A stretch of 64,000 nt of DNA from Caldicellulosiruptoraceae bacterium PP1 (GTDB lineage: Bacteria; Bacillota; Thermoanaerobacteria; Caldicellulosiruptorales; Caldicellulosiruptoraceae), in the NCBI GenBank assembly GCA_041320695.1, contig JBGGOQ010000002.1, positions 395,618 through 459,617 of the forward strand, read 5' to 3'. The notes under the pieces were generated by a model, which was given only the letters and a program-made list of their open reading frames with translations, was not told the DNA's origin and did not search any database. The translations under genes were made by a program, and so were the position numbers. This document shows positions 46,589-55,795 of the stretch, in pieces. The stretch's first letter is position 1; every line of letters begins with the position of its first letter.

Positions 46589-46942
46589 TTATTTTTCATT
46601 TATATGAACAAAACCAAGATCTAATATTCCTTTTACATGTTCATCATTTAGTGAATAATAAACAACTTTACCTTCTTTGCGTGATTTAACAAGCCTTGCA
46701 CTTTTTAATATTCTTAATTGATGTGATACTGCTGATTGGCTTACATTTAGTATTGAAGCTATATCACATACACACATTTCAGATACCAACAATGCCTCTA
46801 ATATCTTAATTCTTGTAGAATCAGCAAACACCTTAAAAAATTCAGAAAGCTCAAATAACATTTCATCATCAGGGATATTTTTTTGCACTTTTTCAACTAT
46901 ATCATAATGAATTATATTGCATGAACATCTTTCTTCAGACAA
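46589..46942 (-). CDS. ArsR/SmtB-family metal-sensing repressor, CadC-like
   Basis: The 117-residue winged-helix protein has RCSCN near the N-terminus and MCVCDIA in the helix-turn-helix region (VSQSAVSHQLRILK follows). These two cysteine pairs match the metal site of CadC, which senses cadmium, lead and zinc. Metal binding releases the repressor from its operator. I place the start at TTG 46942, five bases after GAGGTGA. GTG 46951, which adds three residues, overlaps that site. A perfect operator lies in its promoter. Confidence 0.9.
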   Translation of the reverse strand: MSEERCSCNIIHYDIVEKVQKNIPDDEMLFELSEFFKVFADSTRIKILEALLVSEMCVCDIASILNVSQSAVSHQLRILKSARLVKSRKEGKVVYYSLNDEHVKGILDLGFVHINEK

Positions 46943-46955
46943 AGCACTCACCTCA

Positions 46956-46989
46956 CATTAATATATGAACAATTATTCATATATTAATG
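46956..46989. promoter_or_regulatory. Operator of the ArsR/SmtB-type repressor
   Basis: CATTAATATATGAA (46956-46969) and its exact complement (46976-46989) flank CAATTA. The TGAA-N6-TTCA centre is the hallmark of ArsR/SmtB operators. It covers the -10 edge and transcription start of the leftward promoter. Confidence 0.85.
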
Positions 46990-47015
46990 TTATCATATTG
47001 ATATCTTTTTGACAA
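46987..47015 (-). promoter_or_regulatory. Promoter of the ArsR-efflux operon
   Basis: Read leftward, TTGTCA (47015-47010), 17 bases and TAACAT (46992-46987) form a sigma-A-type promoter overlapping the operator. Confidence 0.65.
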
Positions 47016-47129
47016 TATATTTTAAAAAATCCTTTCATAATCCTTCTTTTGTCTATTTTATTTTACTTTTATGATGTATAATCTTATATATGTATATCAA
47101 TAGTATTTACTTAGGGAGTGTTGTTATAT

Positions 47130-47771
47130 ATGAGTATATTGCAAAACATTTCTGAATTAGTTCAAAAGGGTAATGCAAAACTTGTTCCTGAGAAAGTTAA
47201 AGAAGCTTTATCACAAGGACTATCAGCTGAACAAATTTTAAATGATGGCCTTGTTGCTGCTATGTCAATAGTTGGTGAGAAGTTTAAAAACAATGAGATT
47301 TATGTTCCAGAGGTTCTAATTGCTGCAAGAGCTATGAAGGCAGGGTTAGAAATATTAAAACCTATTCTTACCGAAACAGGAGTAAAACCAATAGGAAAAG
47401 TTGTTATAGGAACTGTTAAAGGCGATTTACACGATATTGGTAAGAACCTTGTTGCAATGATGATGATTGGAGCAGGGCTTGAAGTTATTGACTTAGGTGT
47501 AGATGTATCTGCCGAAAAGTTTTGTAATGCTATAAAAGAACATAATCCACAAATTGTTGCAATGTCGGCATTACTTACAACTACCATGCCTCAAATGAAA
47601 ACAATTATTGAAAAAATAAAACAGGAAGGTTTAAGAGACAAAGTAAAAATAATGGTTGGTGGTGCACCAGTCACAGAAAGCTACGCAAATAGTATAGGTG
47701 CTGATGCATATACTCCAGATGCAGCGTCAGCCGCTCAAGTTGCAGTTAAATTTGTGAAAAATAGTGCATAA
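47130..47771 (+). CDS. Corrinoid (B12-binding) protein of methyltransferase systems
   Basis: The 213-residue protein joins an N-terminal helical cap (B12-binding 2, about residues 1-85) to a Rossmann-like cobalamin domain. That domain has the DLHDIGKNL motif, whose His coordinates cobalt, then SALLTTTMPQM and GGAPV. It resembles MtbC/MttC/MtaC proteins that carry methyl groups between a substrate methyltransferase and an acceptor such as tetrahydrofolate. No methyltransferase or activase gene adjoins it, so the partner is unknown. ATG 47130 follows GGGAG. It ends at its own terminator. Confidence 0.88.
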   Translation: MSILQNISELVQKGNAKLVPEKVKEALSQGLSAEQILNDGLVAAMSIVGEKFKNNEIYVPEVLIAARAMKAGLEILKPILTETGVKPIGKVVIGTVKGDLHDIGKNLVAMMMIGAGLEVIDLGVDVSAEKFCNAIKEHNPQIVAMSALLTTTMPQMKTIIEKIKQEGLRDKVKIMVGGAPVTESYANSIGADAYTPDAASAAQVAVKFVKNSA

Positions 47772-47849
47772 TGAAAAGCTTTGAATAAGTTATTTCTGCC
47801 TATTTTGTATTTTAATTATATTAATTACTATAAATATATTAAGTTTTAT

Positions 47850-47890
47850 AGGGATTATCTTAAACTAATAAGGTAGTCCCTGTTTTATTT
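47850..47890 (+). terminator. Terminator after the corrinoid protein gene
   Basis: AGGGATTATCTT (47850-47861) pairs with AAGGTAGTCCCT (47870-47881), including two G-U pairs, and GTTTTATTT follows. Confidence 0.75.
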
Positions 47891-47969
47891 ACATACCAAT
47901 AGATAGAAGACAGGATATTAATTTGCATATATATTAAAATGTTTTTTATTATATATCATTTTTTGATGT

Positions 47970-48006
47970 GCAAACATTTGCGTTAAGTTTTTATTAATGA
48001 TAAAAT
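47970..48006 (+). promoter_or_regulatory. LacI-type operator and promoter of the GH13 gene
   Basis: GCAAACATTTGC (47970-47981) is a palindrome matching the other two operators of this region except for one central base. A promoter, TTGCGT (47978-47983), 17 bases and TAAAAT (48001-48006), overlaps its right half, so binding would block the -35 region. Confidence 0.65.
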
Positions 48007-48035
48007 TTAATAAAAACTAACGGAGGTTATCTTAT

Positions 48036-49790
48036 ATGATAATAATACATAACCAACTAACAGATATTTTTCCACTTTCAAAAGAAAAATTCAAAATACA
48101 AATTTGGATTAAAAAAGATTACGCAAAAGAAGTCCACCTTCTATACGATGATAGATATGACATGCAAAACTTAAAAATAGAGGGAATGGAACATGAAGTA
48201 ACTGTTTATGATTATAATGTCTATTCAGTAATAATAAAGCCTAAAACCAAAAGACTTGGATATAAATTTATCATAAAAGATTACAATGACAAAATTTTCT
48301 ATTATAAACAAGAAGGAATAGCAACAGAAGATGAGCTATATTTTGGTCATTTTCACTTTCCGTATGTGAATGAATCAGATATTTTTTTGAAGCCTGAATA
48401 TGTTGAAGACCTCATTGTTTATGAAATTTTTCCTGATAGATTTTACAAATCGCCAAATTACTCAGTAAATAAAGAATTTGAGCCTTGGGACTATAAAAAA
48501 TGGGACAAAAAAGGGTCAGAGGTTTTTTTAGGTGGGAATTTAAGAGGTATTATAGAAAAAATTGATTACTTCAAAGAACTTGGGATAAATGCAATTTATT
48601 TGACACCTATATATAAATCAACTACAAGCCATAGATACAATGTAGATGATTATTATAACGTTGATCCCATTTTAGGAACAAATGAAGATTTTAAAGAGTT
48701 AGTCAATGTTATGCATAAAAATGATATAAAGGTTATTATTGATATGGTATTTAATCATTCAGGGACGAATTTTTACGCCTTTCAGGATTTAATCAAGAAT
48801 GGGGAAAAATCAAAATATTCTGAATGGTATAATGTTTATTCATATCCAATTAACACTAAGCAAATTAATTATGAGACTTTTGCTACAAATGTAAGAGAAA
48901 TGCCAAAACTTAATACATCAAATAATGAGGTTCAGGACTTTATTATTAATGTTTTAAAATACTGGATCAATGAATTTGAAGTTGATGGTATTAGGTTTGA
49001 TGTTGCAAATGAACTTGATAAAAATCTTTTGAGAAGGATAAGAAAAGAAATTAAGAGTATAAATAAAGAAATCTTACTCATTGGAGAAGTAATGCATAGA
49101 AGTGAAAACTTTTTACTTGGTGATATGTTTGACGGAGTAATGAATTACTATTCATGGGAAATATTTATCAAATATTTGTTAGGTAGGAAAGGTGCAAAAG
49201 AAACAGCAAATAACTTAAGTGAATATAGATTGAGAATTAATCCACTTATATTTTCATGCCAGCTAAATTTGATAGGTAGCCATGATACACCAAGAGTATA
49301 TACCCTTTTAGGAAATAAAGCATTAACAAGATTAGCTACTGTTTTTAACTTAACATATCAAGGAATCCCTATGATATATTATGGTGATGAAATTTTGATG
49401 GAAGGCCATCAAGATCCTGATTGCAGACGTGGAATGATATGGGATAAAGAAAGATGGGATAATGATATACTTTGGTTATATAAAAGATTAATTAAACTTA
49501 AAAAAAATATAAATGCATTAAAATCTGACAATGTAAAAGAAGGTTACATTAACGATGTTTTCTACTTTAAAAGAGAGGCTAATGATGAATTTGTATATGT
49601 CTTTATAAATGCAAATAAAGATTCAAAGCTTATAAATCTTTTTGATTTAAGATTAATCGGGAAAGAGATATATTATTTTAGTAAACAAAAAACTGAATAT
49701 AATCCCTTTGCAAACGTTAGTATTTGTGTTGGAGGTAATGACTTCGAAATAATAATTGCCTCGAAAAATTTAAATGAACTTTTATTATAG
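48036..49790 (+). CDS. GH13 neopullulanase/cyclomaltodextrinase-like enzyme
   Basis: The 584-residue enzyme has an N-terminal beta domain (residues 1-125) and the GH13 barrel with nucleophile Asp322 in GIRFDVANE, acid/base Glu351 in LIGEVMH and Asp417 in GSHDTP. YEIFPDRF and LGINAIYLTPI are typical of the GH13_20 neopullulanase/cyclomaltodextrinase group. No signal peptide is seen, so it hydrolyses imported maltodextrins or cyclodextrins in the cytoplasm. CGGAGG lies before the start. It is the first gene of the maltodextrin locus and has its own operator. Confidence 0.9.
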   Translation: MIIIHNQLTDIFPLSKEKFKIQIWIKKDYAKEVHLLYDDRYDMQNLKIEGMEHEVTVYDYNVYSVIIKPKTKRLGYKFIIKDYNDKIFYYKQEGIATEDELYFGHFHFPYVNESDIFLKPEYVEDLIVYEIFPDRFYKSPNYSVNKEFEPWDYKKWDKKGSEVFLGGNLRGIIEKIDYFKELGINAIYLTPIYKSTTSHRYNVDDYYNVDPILGTNEDFKELVNVMHKNDIKVIIDMVFNHSGTNFYAFQDLIKNGEKSKYSEWYNVYSYPINTKQINYETFATNVREMPKLNTSNNEVQDFIINVLKYWINEFEVDGIRFDVANELDKNLLRRIRKEIKSINKEILLIGEVMHRSENFLLGDMFDGVMNYYSWEIFIKYLLGRKGAKETANNLSEYRLRINPLIFSCQLNLIGSHDTPRVYTLLGNKALTRLATVFNLTYQGIPMIYYGDEILMEGHQDPDCRRGMIWDKERWDNDILWLYKRLIKLKKNINALKSDNVKEGYINDVFYFKREANDEFVYVFINANKDSKLINLFDLRLIGKEIYYFSKQKTEYNPFANVSICVGGNDFEIIIASKNLNELLL

Positions 49791-49840
49791 AATTATTATG
49801 TTTTTGTTATAAAAAATATGCAAAATAAACAAAAAAGTAT

Positions 49841-49869
49841 TTGACAAATAGATAATATTATTATAGAAT
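49841..49869 (+). promoter_or_regulatory. malF promoter
   Basis: TTGACA (49841-49846), 17 bases and TAGAAT (49864-49869). The LacI-type operator lies at the expected transcription start. Confidence 0.7.
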
Positions 49870-49879
49870 ACAAATAAAG

Positions 49880-49891
49880 ACAAACGTTTGC
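49880..49891. promoter_or_regulatory. LacI-type operator upstream of malF
   Basis: ACAAACGTTTGC (49880-49891) contains the perfect palindrome CAAACGTTTG. It is identical to the 12 bases upstream of malE and should be bound by the regulator encoded at 53375. Confidence 0.75.
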
Positions 49892-49917
49892 ACATATTTT
49901 AAGGAGGACGATTGATT

Positions 49918-50826
49918 ATGAAAAAAAGAGAGCCTATTGGATATTTATTTTTATCGCCAGCCTTAATTTCAATGGCTGTTCTAAGCTTTTTCCCAATTGG
50001 TCTTACTATTTATTATGCATTTACTAACTTTAACCTGAACCATTTTGACAATTATAAAATAGTAGGGTTTAAAAACTTTATTGACATTTTAAATGGACCT
50101 TTTAGAGAAGTTTTTGCACCAACATTTGCATGGACTTTCTTTTTTGCCACTGTAACAGTTTTACTCAACTTTTCAGTTGGATTATTATTAGCAATATTAC
50201 TCAATAATAAGTTTATGAAAGAAACCAAGATATACAGAAGTCTTCTTATTATTCCTTGGGCACTCCCACCAACAATATCTGCTCTTGCTTGGCAGGGACT
50301 ATTAAATGAAGAATATGGTGCAATAAATATGCTTTTAAAAGCACTTCATATAGGTGCAATTCCTTGGAGTACTGATCCATTTTGGGCAAAGGTAAGTATA
50401 TTTATTGTTAATTTGTGGTTAAGTTATCCTTTTATGATGAATGCCTGCCTTGGTGCACTTCAATCAATTCCTAATGAATTGTATGAAGTTGCTGATATTG
50501 ATGGTGCAGGATGGTTTACTAGAATGTTTAAGATAACAATCCCTATGATTATACCAGCTGCTTTACCACTAATTATTTCTTCATTTGCTTATGCATTTAA
50601 TAACTTTAATGTTGTTTATCTAATTACTGGTGGTGGACCTGCAAGACTTGATACACAGTTTGCTGGTTCTACAGATCTTTTGGTATCTGCAACATATAAG
50701 ATGACAATGCAATTTTTCAGATATGATTTAGCATCAGCATTATCAATTATCATATTCTTTATTGTTGGTTTTATTTCATTAATCAATATGAAGTTATCAA
50801 AAGCATTTGAGGGGGGTGCAAGATAA
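49918..50826 (+). CDS. malF: Maltodextrin ABC transporter permease MalF
   Basis: The 302-residue permease has six spans and the EAA loop YEVADIDGAGWFTRMFKITIPMI. It lacks the large periplasmic loop of enterobacterial MalF, as usual in Firmicutes. The ITGGGPARLDTQFAGSTDLLVSATYKM segment is typical of maltose transporters. ATG 49918 is ten bases after AGGAGG; a TTG at 49912 is in frame but too close. It overlaps malG by one base. The malK ATPase is not encoded here. Confidence 0.92.
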   Translation: MKKREPIGYLFLSPALISMAVLSFFPIGLTIYYAFTNFNLNHFDNYKIVGFKNFIDILNGPFREVFAPTFAWTFFFATVTVLLNFSVGLLLAILLNNKFMKETKIYRSLLIIPWALPPTISALAWQGLLNEEYGAINMLLKALHIGAIPWSTDPFWAKVSIFIVNLWLSYPFMMNACLGALQSIPNELYEVADIDGAGWFTRMFKITIPMIIPAALPLIISSFAYAFNNFNVVYLITGGGPARLDTQFAGSTDLLVSATYKMTMQFFRYDLASALSIIIFFIVGFISLINMKLSKAFEGGAR

Positions 50827-51695
50827 TGAACGGTAAAGAGTTTATGACAACAAAAGATGTAACTATCCTTTGGATAAGTAGAATAATTATTTGGGTTGCT
50901 ATAATACTTTCATTATTACCAACTTGGTTTATTATTGTTGCTTCATTATCAAAAGGTGATGCCTTTTTTCAATCATCAATTATTCCCAAAAATCCAACAT
51001 TAGAAAATTACATTAAACTGTTTACAATGAAATCAAGTGATGGACAATCTTTGCCAGATTTTATCATGTGGATAAAAAATAGTATGATACTTTGTATAGG
51101 TGTTGCATTTTTGCAAATTTTTATGACTGCACCTGCTTCTTATGCATTTTCAAGGATAAACTTTGTAGGAAGAAAAAATGGCTTAAAAACTTTGTTAATC
51201 CTTCAAATGTTTCCTGCATTTATGGCAATGCCAGCTATATATGGGCTATTAGCACGACTTGAGCTTCTTGATAATATTTTCGCATTAATTCTTGTATTAG
51301 CAGGTGGTTCAGCATTTAATATATGGCTCCTAAAAGGTAATATGGACCAATTGCCTTATGAGATAGATGAAGCTGCAATTATAGATGGTGCTAATCATTT
51401 TACTATTTTTTGGCGAATAATTCTTCCGCTATCAGCACCAATGTTAGCTGTTATGTTCATTTGGAGCTTCAACGGCGTATTTAATGAATTTATATTGTCA
51501 AGCTTAGTATTGCAATCACCTGAAAATGCGACAGTACCAATTGGTCTTCAAAGATTTATTAATAATCAATTTTCAGCTAACTGGACAATTTTCTCTGCAG
51601 CTGCGATATTAGCTTCACTTCCAATTGTAATAGTTTATATATTACTACAAAAACAAATACAAAGTGGTCTTGCAGCAGGAGCAGTAAAGGGTTAA
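50826..51695 (+). CDS. malG: Maltodextrin ABC transporter permease MalG
   Basis: The 289-residue permease partners MalF. Its EAA loop is IDEAAIIDGANHFTIFWRIILPL, and it ends with the typical QKQIQSGLAAGAVKG. The start codon overlaps the malF stop (TAATG), indicating tight coupling. Six membrane spans are evident. Confidence 0.92.
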   Translation: MNGKEFMTTKDVTILWISRIIIWVAIILSLLPTWFIIVASLSKGDAFFQSSIIPKNPTLENYIKLFTMKSSDGQSLPDFIMWIKNSMILCIGVAFLQIFMTAPASYAFSRINFVGRKNGLKTLLILQMFPAFMAMPAIYGLLARLELLDNIFALILVLAGGSAFNIWLLKGNMDQLPYEIDEAAIIDGANHFTIFWRIILPLSAPMLAVMFIWSFNGVFNEFILSSLVLQSPENATVPIGLQRFINNQFSANWTIFSAAAILASLPIVIVYILLQKQIQSGLAAGAVKG

Positions 51696-51748
51696 ACAAT
51701 TATTCAATGGAAAAAGTTATTAATATAAGATTTTAGGAGGTTTTTAGT

Positions 51749-53368
51749 ATGAAAAAGCCATCAGTTGCTTATTTTAGTATGGAATTTGGACTTGAAAGTA
51801 AGTTTAAAATCTATGCAGGTGGACTTGGAATACTCGCAGGTGATTTTTTAAAGGCAGCAAAAGATCTTAAATATCCTGTTGTAGGTGTTGGTATACTATG
51901 GAAACAAGGATATACAAAACAGATCATAACAGAGGAATATGGAATAATTGATGCTTACCCTATCTATAAATATGATTTTGTTAAGGATACAGGTGTAAAA
52001 GTAAAGGTTAAAATAAGAAATAGAGATGTATATTGCAAGGTATGGAAGGTTGACTGCTTTGACAATGCTGATTTGTATCTTTTAGATACAGATATACCAG
52101 AAAATGCTGATAGGTGGATAACAGGACAATTATATGGATGGTTTGGAGAAGAAAGGGTTGCACAAGAGTTAGTTCTTGGAGTTGGTGGAGTTAGAGCTTT
52201 ACAACAACTAGGAATTGATATTGACGTTTATCATTTTAATGAAGGTCATGCTGTTTTTGCAGGTATCGAATTAATAAGACAACAAATGGAAGACAATAAC
52301 CTGCCATTTGAAAAAGCACTTGAAGAGGTTAAGAAAAAGATAGTATTTACAACTCATACACCTGTAAAAGAAGGTAACGAATCACATCCATTAAGACTTC
52401 TTATGTATATGGGAGCAAATTTAGGTCTTACAGAAGAAGAAATGACATATATTGGTGGAAGTCCGTTCAACATGACTGTGGCAGGTTTAAGACTTTCAAG
52501 AATTTCAAATGCTGTTGCTCAACTTCATATGAAAACTGCAAACAAAATGTGGGAAGCAGTTGATAGAAGAAGTGAGATTATTGGTATAACAAATGGAGTT
52601 CATGTTGGTACTTGGGTAGATACTCGAATACTTGATGCTAAAGATAATCCAGAAAAATTATGGGAAAATCATTTGAAATTAAAAAAGGAACTAATAGAGT
52701 TTGTTCATCAAAAAACAGGAGTTTCATTGAATCCTGATATTTTAACAATTGGATTTTCAAGAAGAGCAGCACCATACAAAAGAAGCGATTTGATATTCAG
52801 AGATAAAAAAGCAGCTAAGAAAATGTTTGAAAATAAAATTCAAATAATATTTGCAGGGAAAGGGCATCCACTTGATGATGTTGGTAAACAAATTGTAAAC
52901 AATATTATCGAAATGACAAAAAAATACCCTGGGAAAGTTATATTTTTAGAAGATTACGATATGGAAATAGGGAAAATGCTTACAAGAGGCAGTGATATTT
53001 GGCTTAATAATCCACGAAGACCACTTGAAGCATGTGGAACATCAGGTATGAAAGCTGCTATGAATGGTGTTTTAAATGTTTCAACTTTAGATGGTTGGTG
53101 GCCAGAAGCATGTGAACATGGAGTTAATGGTTGGCAAATTGGAGATGGATTTGAATCATCAGATATTGAAAAACACGATGAACATGATTTAAAGAGTTTA
53201 GTAAAGGTTTTACAGCATGAGGTAATACCAACATATTATGAAAATAGAGAAAAGTGGATAAAAATGATGCAAGCAAGTATAGATTCAACTCTTGAAGCAT
53301 TCTCAGCTGAAAGAATGTTAAAAGAATATTATGATTTGATGTATATTCCAAAAGGCAGCAAGGAATGA
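51749..53368 (+). CDS. glgP: Alpha-glucan phosphorylase, short GT35 type
   Basis: The 539-residue enzyme degrades maltodextrin or glycogen chains to glucose 1-phosphate. The pyridoxal phosphate lysine is Lys435 in GTSGMKAAMNG, and FSMEFGLESKFKIYAGGLGILAGD begins the protein. It is far shorter than the roughly 800-residue classical phosphorylases and matches the short form found in thermophiles and clostridia. Cotranscription with malFG suggests its substrate is imported maltodextrin. AGGAGG lies before the start. Confidence 0.92.
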   Translation: MKKPSVAYFSMEFGLESKFKIYAGGLGILAGDFLKAAKDLKYPVVGVGILWKQGYTKQIITEEYGIIDAYPIYKYDFVKDTGVKVKVKIRNRDVYCKVWKVDCFDNADLYLLDTDIPENADRWITGQLYGWFGEERVAQELVLGVGGVRALQQLGIDIDVYHFNEGHAVFAGIELIRQQMEDNNLPFEKALEEVKKKIVFTTHTPVKEGNESHPLRLLMYMGANLGLTEEEMTYIGGSPFNMTVAGLRLSRISNAVAQLHMKTANKMWEAVDRRSEIIGITNGVHVGTWVDTRILDAKDNPEKLWENHLKLKKELIEFVHQKTGVSLNPDILTIGFSRRAAPYKRSDLIFRDKKAAKKMFENKIQIIFAGKGHPLDDVGKQIVNNIIEMTKKYPGKVIFLEDYDMEIGKMLTRGSDIWLNNPRRPLEACGTSGMKAAMNGVLNVSTLDGWWPEACEHGVNGWQIGDGFESSDIEKHDEHDLKSLVKVLQHEVIPTYYENREKWIKMMQASIDSTLEAFSAERMLKEYYDLMYIPKGSKE

Positions 53369-53374
53369 TGCCAA

Positions 53375-54388
53375 TTGGTTACAATAAAAGAAATTGCAAA
53401 GGAAGCAAATGTTTCACCATCAACTGTTTCTAGAGTAATTACAGGCAATAAAAGAATTAGTAAAGAAACTGCTGAAAGAGTAAAAGAAGCCATTAGAAAA
53501 TTGGGTTATATTCCAAATGCGAATGCAAAAAGTATGGTAACAAAAAAGTCTAATACTATAGGTATATTCATTCCAAGAGAACCTAAATATGTTCTTTCAA
53601 ATACATTTTTTGACCAAATAATTGGAACAATATGTGAGATAGCAAACAAAAATGATTATGATATTCTGTTTGCTATCTCAACCCCTGAAAAAGAAGTGCA
53701 ACTATTGCAAAGGCTTGTTTTGAGCAAGAAGGTTGATGGATTTATTCTACTTTCATCTCGTATAAATGACAAAGCAATTGAATATTTACGTGATATTGAA
53801 TTCCCAATGGTTGTTGTTGGACGACCAGAAAAGTATGAAGACCTTATTAATTGGGTAGATAATGATAACAAAAAGGCCGGATATGATGCAGCAAAATACT
53901 TAATTGATAAAGGACACAAAGAAATTGCATTTATAGCTGGACCAGAGGATTTAGTGGTAACACAGGACAGATTATATGGATTCAAAAAGGCATGCGAAGA
54001 AAGCTTTATAGCATCAAATAATATTATTATTAAATATTCTAATTTCTACAGAAAGAGTAGTTATCAAATTGCTTTTGAAATTCTAAAGTCAAATAAACGC
54101 CCAACAGCTATTGTATGTATGGACGATATTATCGGATTTGAAGTTACGAAAGCTTCAAAAGATCTGAACCTTGCTATTGGTGAGGATATTTCAATTATAA
54201 CATTTAATAATAGCATAATAACTGAGCTTTCTAACCCTTCAATAACTACAATTGATATTAATATTGACTATATTGGAACGTCTGTAGCTGAGTTATTGCT
54301 TATGGAACTTAAAGATCCAAAAAAAACTTACAAAAGGTTGATTGTTCAGCATACATTAATTGAGCGAAGTTCATGTGCGACATTGTGA
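53375..54388 (+). CDS. malR: LacI-family repressor of the maltodextrin genes
   Basis: The 337-residue regulator has an N-terminal LacI helix-turn-helix (TIKEIAKEANVSPSTVSRVITG) and hinge, then a periplasmic-binding-protein-like effector domain. It follows glgP by six bases. The three CAAACGTTTG-type operators nearby are the expected targets, and a maltose-type sugar is the likely inducer. The start is TTG 53375, with AAGGA some 11 bases upstream. No earlier in-frame start fits. Confidence 0.9.
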   Translation: MVTIKEIAKEANVSPSTVSRVITGNKRISKETAERVKEAIRKLGYIPNANAKSMVTKKSNTIGIFIPREPKYVLSNTFFDQIIGTICEIANKNDYDILFAISTPEKEVQLLQRLVLSKKVDGFILLSSRINDKAIEYLRDIEFPMVVVGRPEKYEDLINWVDNDNKKAGYDAAKYLIDKGHKEIAFIAGPEDLVVTQDRLYGFKKACEESFIASNNIIIKYSNFYRKSSYQIAFEILKSNKRPTAIVCMDDIIGFEVTKASKDLNLAIGEDISIITFNNSIITELSNPSITTIDINIDYIGTSVAELLLMELKDPKKTYKRLIVQHTLIERSSCATL

Positions 54389-54484
54389 TTGCAAAGCATT
54401 GCATATATAAAACAAGATAGGTAAAAAAATTTTATAAATAACTAAAGTCGTTTTATAAAAAATAAACAATATAATAAAAAATAC

Positions 54485-54514
54485 TTGACAATAATTATAT
54501 AAAAATTATATAAT
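54485..54514 (+). promoter_or_regulatory. malE promoter
   Basis: TTGACA (54485-54490), 18 bases and TATAAT (54509-54514), with the operator immediately downstream. Confidence 0.75.
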
Positions 54515-54521
54515 TATATTA

Positions 54522-54533
54522 ACAAACGTTTGC
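54522..54533. promoter_or_regulatory. LacI-type operator upstream of malE
   Basis: ACAAACGTTTGC (54522-54533) is identical to the malF operator and lies at the transcription start, where a bound repressor would block initiation. Confidence 0.78.
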
Positions 54534-54561
54534 ATTTATTAATTATTGAGGAGGTTATATA

Positions 54562-55764
54562 ATGAAAAAATTTAAAAAACTTTTATCTATTACATTAATT
54601 GTTGTATTTGCAATTTCTGTATTAATACCTACGTCAGGTGTATTTGCTGCTACAAAAGAGTTAGTAGTATGGTCACATCTTACTGAAGATGAAGTAAAAG
54701 CTCTTCAACCTATTGCTGATGAATGGGGAAAACAAAATGGGTATACAGTTAAGGTATTAGCAGATAAAGGTTCGTTCCAAAGCTTTTCAACAGCTGCTAT
54801 GTCAGGTAAAGGTCCAGATATCATGTATGGCTTACCACATGATAATCTTGGTGCTTTCTGGAAAGCAAGATTATTAGAAGCAGTTCCTTCAAATTTGGTT
54901 GATAAAAAAGATTTTGTATCAATGGCAGTTGATGCTGTTTCATTTGATGGTAAAATGTATGGATTACCAATAGCTATGGAAACATATGCACTTTTCTATA
55001 ACACAACAAAAATCAAAAAAGCCCCAACAACAATGGGTGAATTTTTAACATTAGCAAAGAAATATGGTTTTATGTATGATATTAACAACTTCTATTTCAG
55101 CTTTGCCTTCTTAGCTCAAAATGGTGGGTATGTTTTCAAAAACAAAGGTGGTTCATTAGATCCTAATGATATAGGTCTTGGAAATAGTGGAACTATAAAA
55201 GGGTTATCTTTACTTAGAGATTTTGTGCAAAAATATAAATTCATGCCAAAAGATATAAAAGGTGATATTGCAAAGGGTAACTTCCAAAATGGCAAAGTTG
55301 CTTTCTATATTAGTGGACCATGGGATGTTGAAGGATTCCAAAAAGCAAATGTTCCATTTGCTGTAGCTCCACTACCAAAGAGTGATTTAGGAAAACCAAC
55401 TCCTTCATTTGTTGGTGTTCAAGCTGCGTTTGTATCAGCTAAATCAAAGAATAAAGATGCAGCATTTAAGTTATTAAAATATTTAGTTGATAACTCAGGC
55501 TTAAAACTATTTGAAGTAGGTAATAGAATACCTGTATTAAACAAATTATTAAGCGATCCAAAGGTAAAAGGAAATGCTATAATGGCTGGTTTTGCTGAAC
55601 AAGCTAAAAATGGAATTCCAATGCCAAATATTCCTGAAATGTCAGCAGTATGGGGACCTGGTGGAAATGCTTTATCACTTGTTACAACAGGTAAAGCACA
55701 ACCAAAAACAGCTGCTGAACAAATGGTAAAACAAATTAAGCAAGGTATTGCACAAATGCAATAA
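54562..55764 (+). CDS. malE: Maltodextrin-binding protein
   Basis: The 400-residue family 1 solute-binding protein has a signal peptide (residues 1-29, ending SGVFAA) and begins KELVVWSHLTEDEVKALQPIADEW as mature protein. AMSGKGPDIMYGLPHDNLGAF and IPNIPEM-like segments match MalE/cyclodextrin-binding proteins. There is no lipobox. It has its own promoter and operator, so it can be made in excess over the permeases. GAGGAGG precedes the start. Confidence 0.92.
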   Translation: MKKFKKLLSITLIVVFAISVLIPTSGVFAATKELVVWSHLTEDEVKALQPIADEWGKQNGYTVKVLADKGSFQSFSTAAMSGKGPDIMYGLPHDNLGAFWKARLLEAVPSNLVDKKDFVSMAVDAVSFDGKMYGLPIAMETYALFYNTTKIKKAPTTMGEFLTLAKKYGFMYDINNFYFSFAFLAQNGGYVFKNKGGSLDPNDIGLGNSGTIKGLSLLRDFVQKYKFMPKDIKGDIAKGNFQNGKVAFYISGPWDVEGFQKANVPFAVAPLPKSDLGKPTPSFVGVQAAFVSAKSKNKDAAFKLLKYLVDNSGLKLFEVGNRIPVLNKLLSDPKVKGNAIMAGFAEQAKNGIPMPNIPEMSAVWGPGGNALSLVTTGKAQPKTAAEQMVKQIKQGIAQMQ

Positions 55765-55795
55765 TGCAAAATAGAAATCAATAGTATCAATTTGT

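Noticed and set aside
51749-53368. Truncated glycogen phosphorylase
   Set aside because: At 539 residues it is short, but the N-terminus, the pyridoxal lysine and the C-terminus are all present, matching the known short GT35 form.
54388-54405. TGCAA/TTGCA palindrome as a fourth LacI-type operator
   Set aside because: It lacks the CAAACGTTTG core and lies about 85 bases upstream of the malE promoter.
55419-55790. 123-residue minus-strand frame opposite malE
   Set aside because: Its length reflects codon bias of malE on the other strand, and its end crosses the malE terminator region.
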